From the NCBI GenBank assembly GCA_022563135.1, contig JADFNZ010000089.1, positions 1-6,615 on the forward strand: DNA of 6,615 nucleotides, given 5' to 3'. Under the pieces are notes generated by a model. The model did not search any database. It saw nothing but the letters and a program-made list of their open reading frames with translations, and was not told where the DNA came from. Each line of letters starts with the position of its first letter. Position 1 is the stretch's first letter. Below are positions 5,840 to 6,615 of this stretch, piece by piece. The position numbers were made by a program, and so were the translations under genes. The DNA comes from Chloroflexota bacterium. Its GTDB lineage: Bacteria; Chloroflexota; Dehalococcoidia; DSTF01; RBG-16-68-14.

Positions 5840-6615
5840 GGCGCTCCAGCGCCAACTCCACCAGCCGCGCGATCAGGTCGCCATAGGCGAGGCCTGCGTG
5901 CTGCCAGAGGCGCGGGTACATGCTGGCCGGCGTGAAGCCCGGCAGTGTGTTGATCTCATCGATGTAGAGGCGACCGTCCTCCGCGAGGAAGAAGTCCATC
6001 CGGCCCATCCCCGCGCAGTCGATCGCGCGGTAGCCGCGCACGGCAAGCTCCTGAACCCGGCCGGCCGTCTCCTCCGGCAGATCCGCCGGGATGATGAGCT
6101 CCGTGTTCGGGTCGAGATACTTCGCCTCGTAGTCGTAGAACTCGCGGGTATAGCGGACCTCCCCCACCGGCGAAGGCTCGGGGTCGTCGTTCCCCAGCAC
6201 TGCGCACTCCACCTCGCGCGCCTCGACAGCCCGTTCGACCAGCACTTTGCGGTCGTAGCGAAACGCCACGCAGAACGCGTGGCCCAGGTCCTCGCGCGAG
6301 CGCACCTTGCTGATGCCGACGCTGCTGCCGCCGTTGGCCGGCTTGACGAACGCCGGGTAGCCGATCTGCGCGTCGATGGCGCTCGCGATCGCCTCAGCGT
6401 CCGCCCTGTAGCCGGTCGCCCGCACGACGATATGCTCGACGGTGTCGAGGCCGGCCTGGCGGAAGAGCCGCTTCATCAGCGCCTTGTCCATGCCGATGGC
6501 GCTCGCGGCGACGCCCGCCCCGACGTACGGCACGCCGGCCAGCTCGAGCAGCCCCTGCAGCGTCCCGTCCTCGCCGAACGTGCCGTGGATCAGCGGGAAC
6601 GCGACATCGATCTCT
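5817..6615 (-). CDS. ddl: D-alanine--D-alanine ligase, 5' end outside the window
   Basis: Open from the right window edge (first full codon at 6614) to TAG at 5817-5819, 265 residues visible; the N-terminal part of the first domain is missing. An apparent start at 6533 is an internal GTG: the frame upstream encodes FPLIHGTFGEDGTLQGLLE, classic Ddl sequence. Other family marks are YVGAG, the MDK lysine region, FVKPANGGSSVGI (ATP-grasp lysine and the serine loop), REFYDYEAKY (omega loop, with Tyr as in D-Ala-D-Ala rather than D-Ala-D-Lac enzymes), GMGRMDFFL and the metal-binding DEINTLPGFT. The enzyme joins two D-alanines with ATP in the cytoplasm for peptidoglycan precursors. Its position upstream of ftsQ is the usual dcw order. 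Confidence 0.96.
   Translation of the reverse strand, partial: EIDVAFPLIHGTFGEDGTLQGLLELAGVPYVGAGVAASAIGMDKALMKRLFRQAGLDTVEHIVVRATGYRADAEAIASAIDAQIGYPAFVKPANGGSSVGISKVRSREDLGHAFCVAFRYDRKVLVERAVEAREVECAVLGNDDPEPSPVGEVRYTREFYDYEAKYLDPNTELIIPADLPEETAGRVQELAVRGYRAIDCAGMGRMDFFLAEDGRLYIDEINTLPGFTPASMYPRLWQHAGLAYGDLIARLVELALERHGERTRG

Noticed and set aside
5817..6533. ddl starting at 6533
   Set aside because: That codon is an internal GTG; the upstream frame to the window edge encodes conserved Ddl sequence including HGTFGEDG.
1..6615. CRISPR arrays, tRNA or rRNA genes, transposases, attachment sites
   Set aside because: None seen: no regularly spaced repeats, no transposase-like frame and no recognisable RNA gene.

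Overview
The window is a GC-rich bacterial chromosomal segment carrying part of a division and cell-wall (dcw) cluster. On the minus strand, read from the right edge, the order is ddl (5' end cut off by the window), ftsQ, ftsA and ftsZ. These genes are tightly packed: ddl and ftsQ overlap, ftsQ and ftsA are 40 bp apart, and ftsA and ftsZ are 11 bp apart, which fits one operon. The left edge holds the 5' part of nrdR, also on the minus strand. FtsA together with a FtsQ/DivIB-type protein and a short-spaced NrdR zinc ribbon, plus the high GC, suggest Chloroflexota (perhaps a Thermomicrobia-like lineage). This is an inference from remembered family features, since no rRNA or species marker is present.

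Layout: 1-373 nrdR (minus, 3' end missing). 374-641 is a divergent regulatory region. It has a clear nrdR promoter whose spacer is filled by a near-consensus NrdR box, a weaker second box, a tandem GGGAATTC element, and a nested inverted-repeat structure ahead of the plus-strand genes. 642-1139 and 1147-2250 are a plus-strand pair of TadE-like and TadG-like membrane-anchored proteins. 2251-2422 is a convergent intergenic region with a strong 13-bp hairpin ending the tad unit and GC hairpins facing ftsZ. 2423-3712 ftsZ, 3724-4965 ftsA, 5006-5839 ftsQ and 5817-6615 ddl follow.

Functionally, Ddl makes the D-Ala-D-Ala dipeptide for peptidoglycan. FtsQ is the periplasmic divisome scaffold, FtsA the membrane anchor and actin-like partner, and FtsZ the ring-forming tubulin homologue. 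NrdR represses ribonucleotide reductase genes and here probably its own. The TadE/TadG pair is probably unrelated to division. It sits on the opposite strand between two housekeeping genes, with no tad ATPase or platform genes in view.

The points most worth a second look are the two strong in-frame translation starts of ftsZ (long form with a 75-residue disordered head, short form with the canonical start), the NrdR autoregulatory site exactly between the -35 and -10 of nrdR, and the symmetrical elements upstream of tadE. I see no clear new defence or mobile system in this window.
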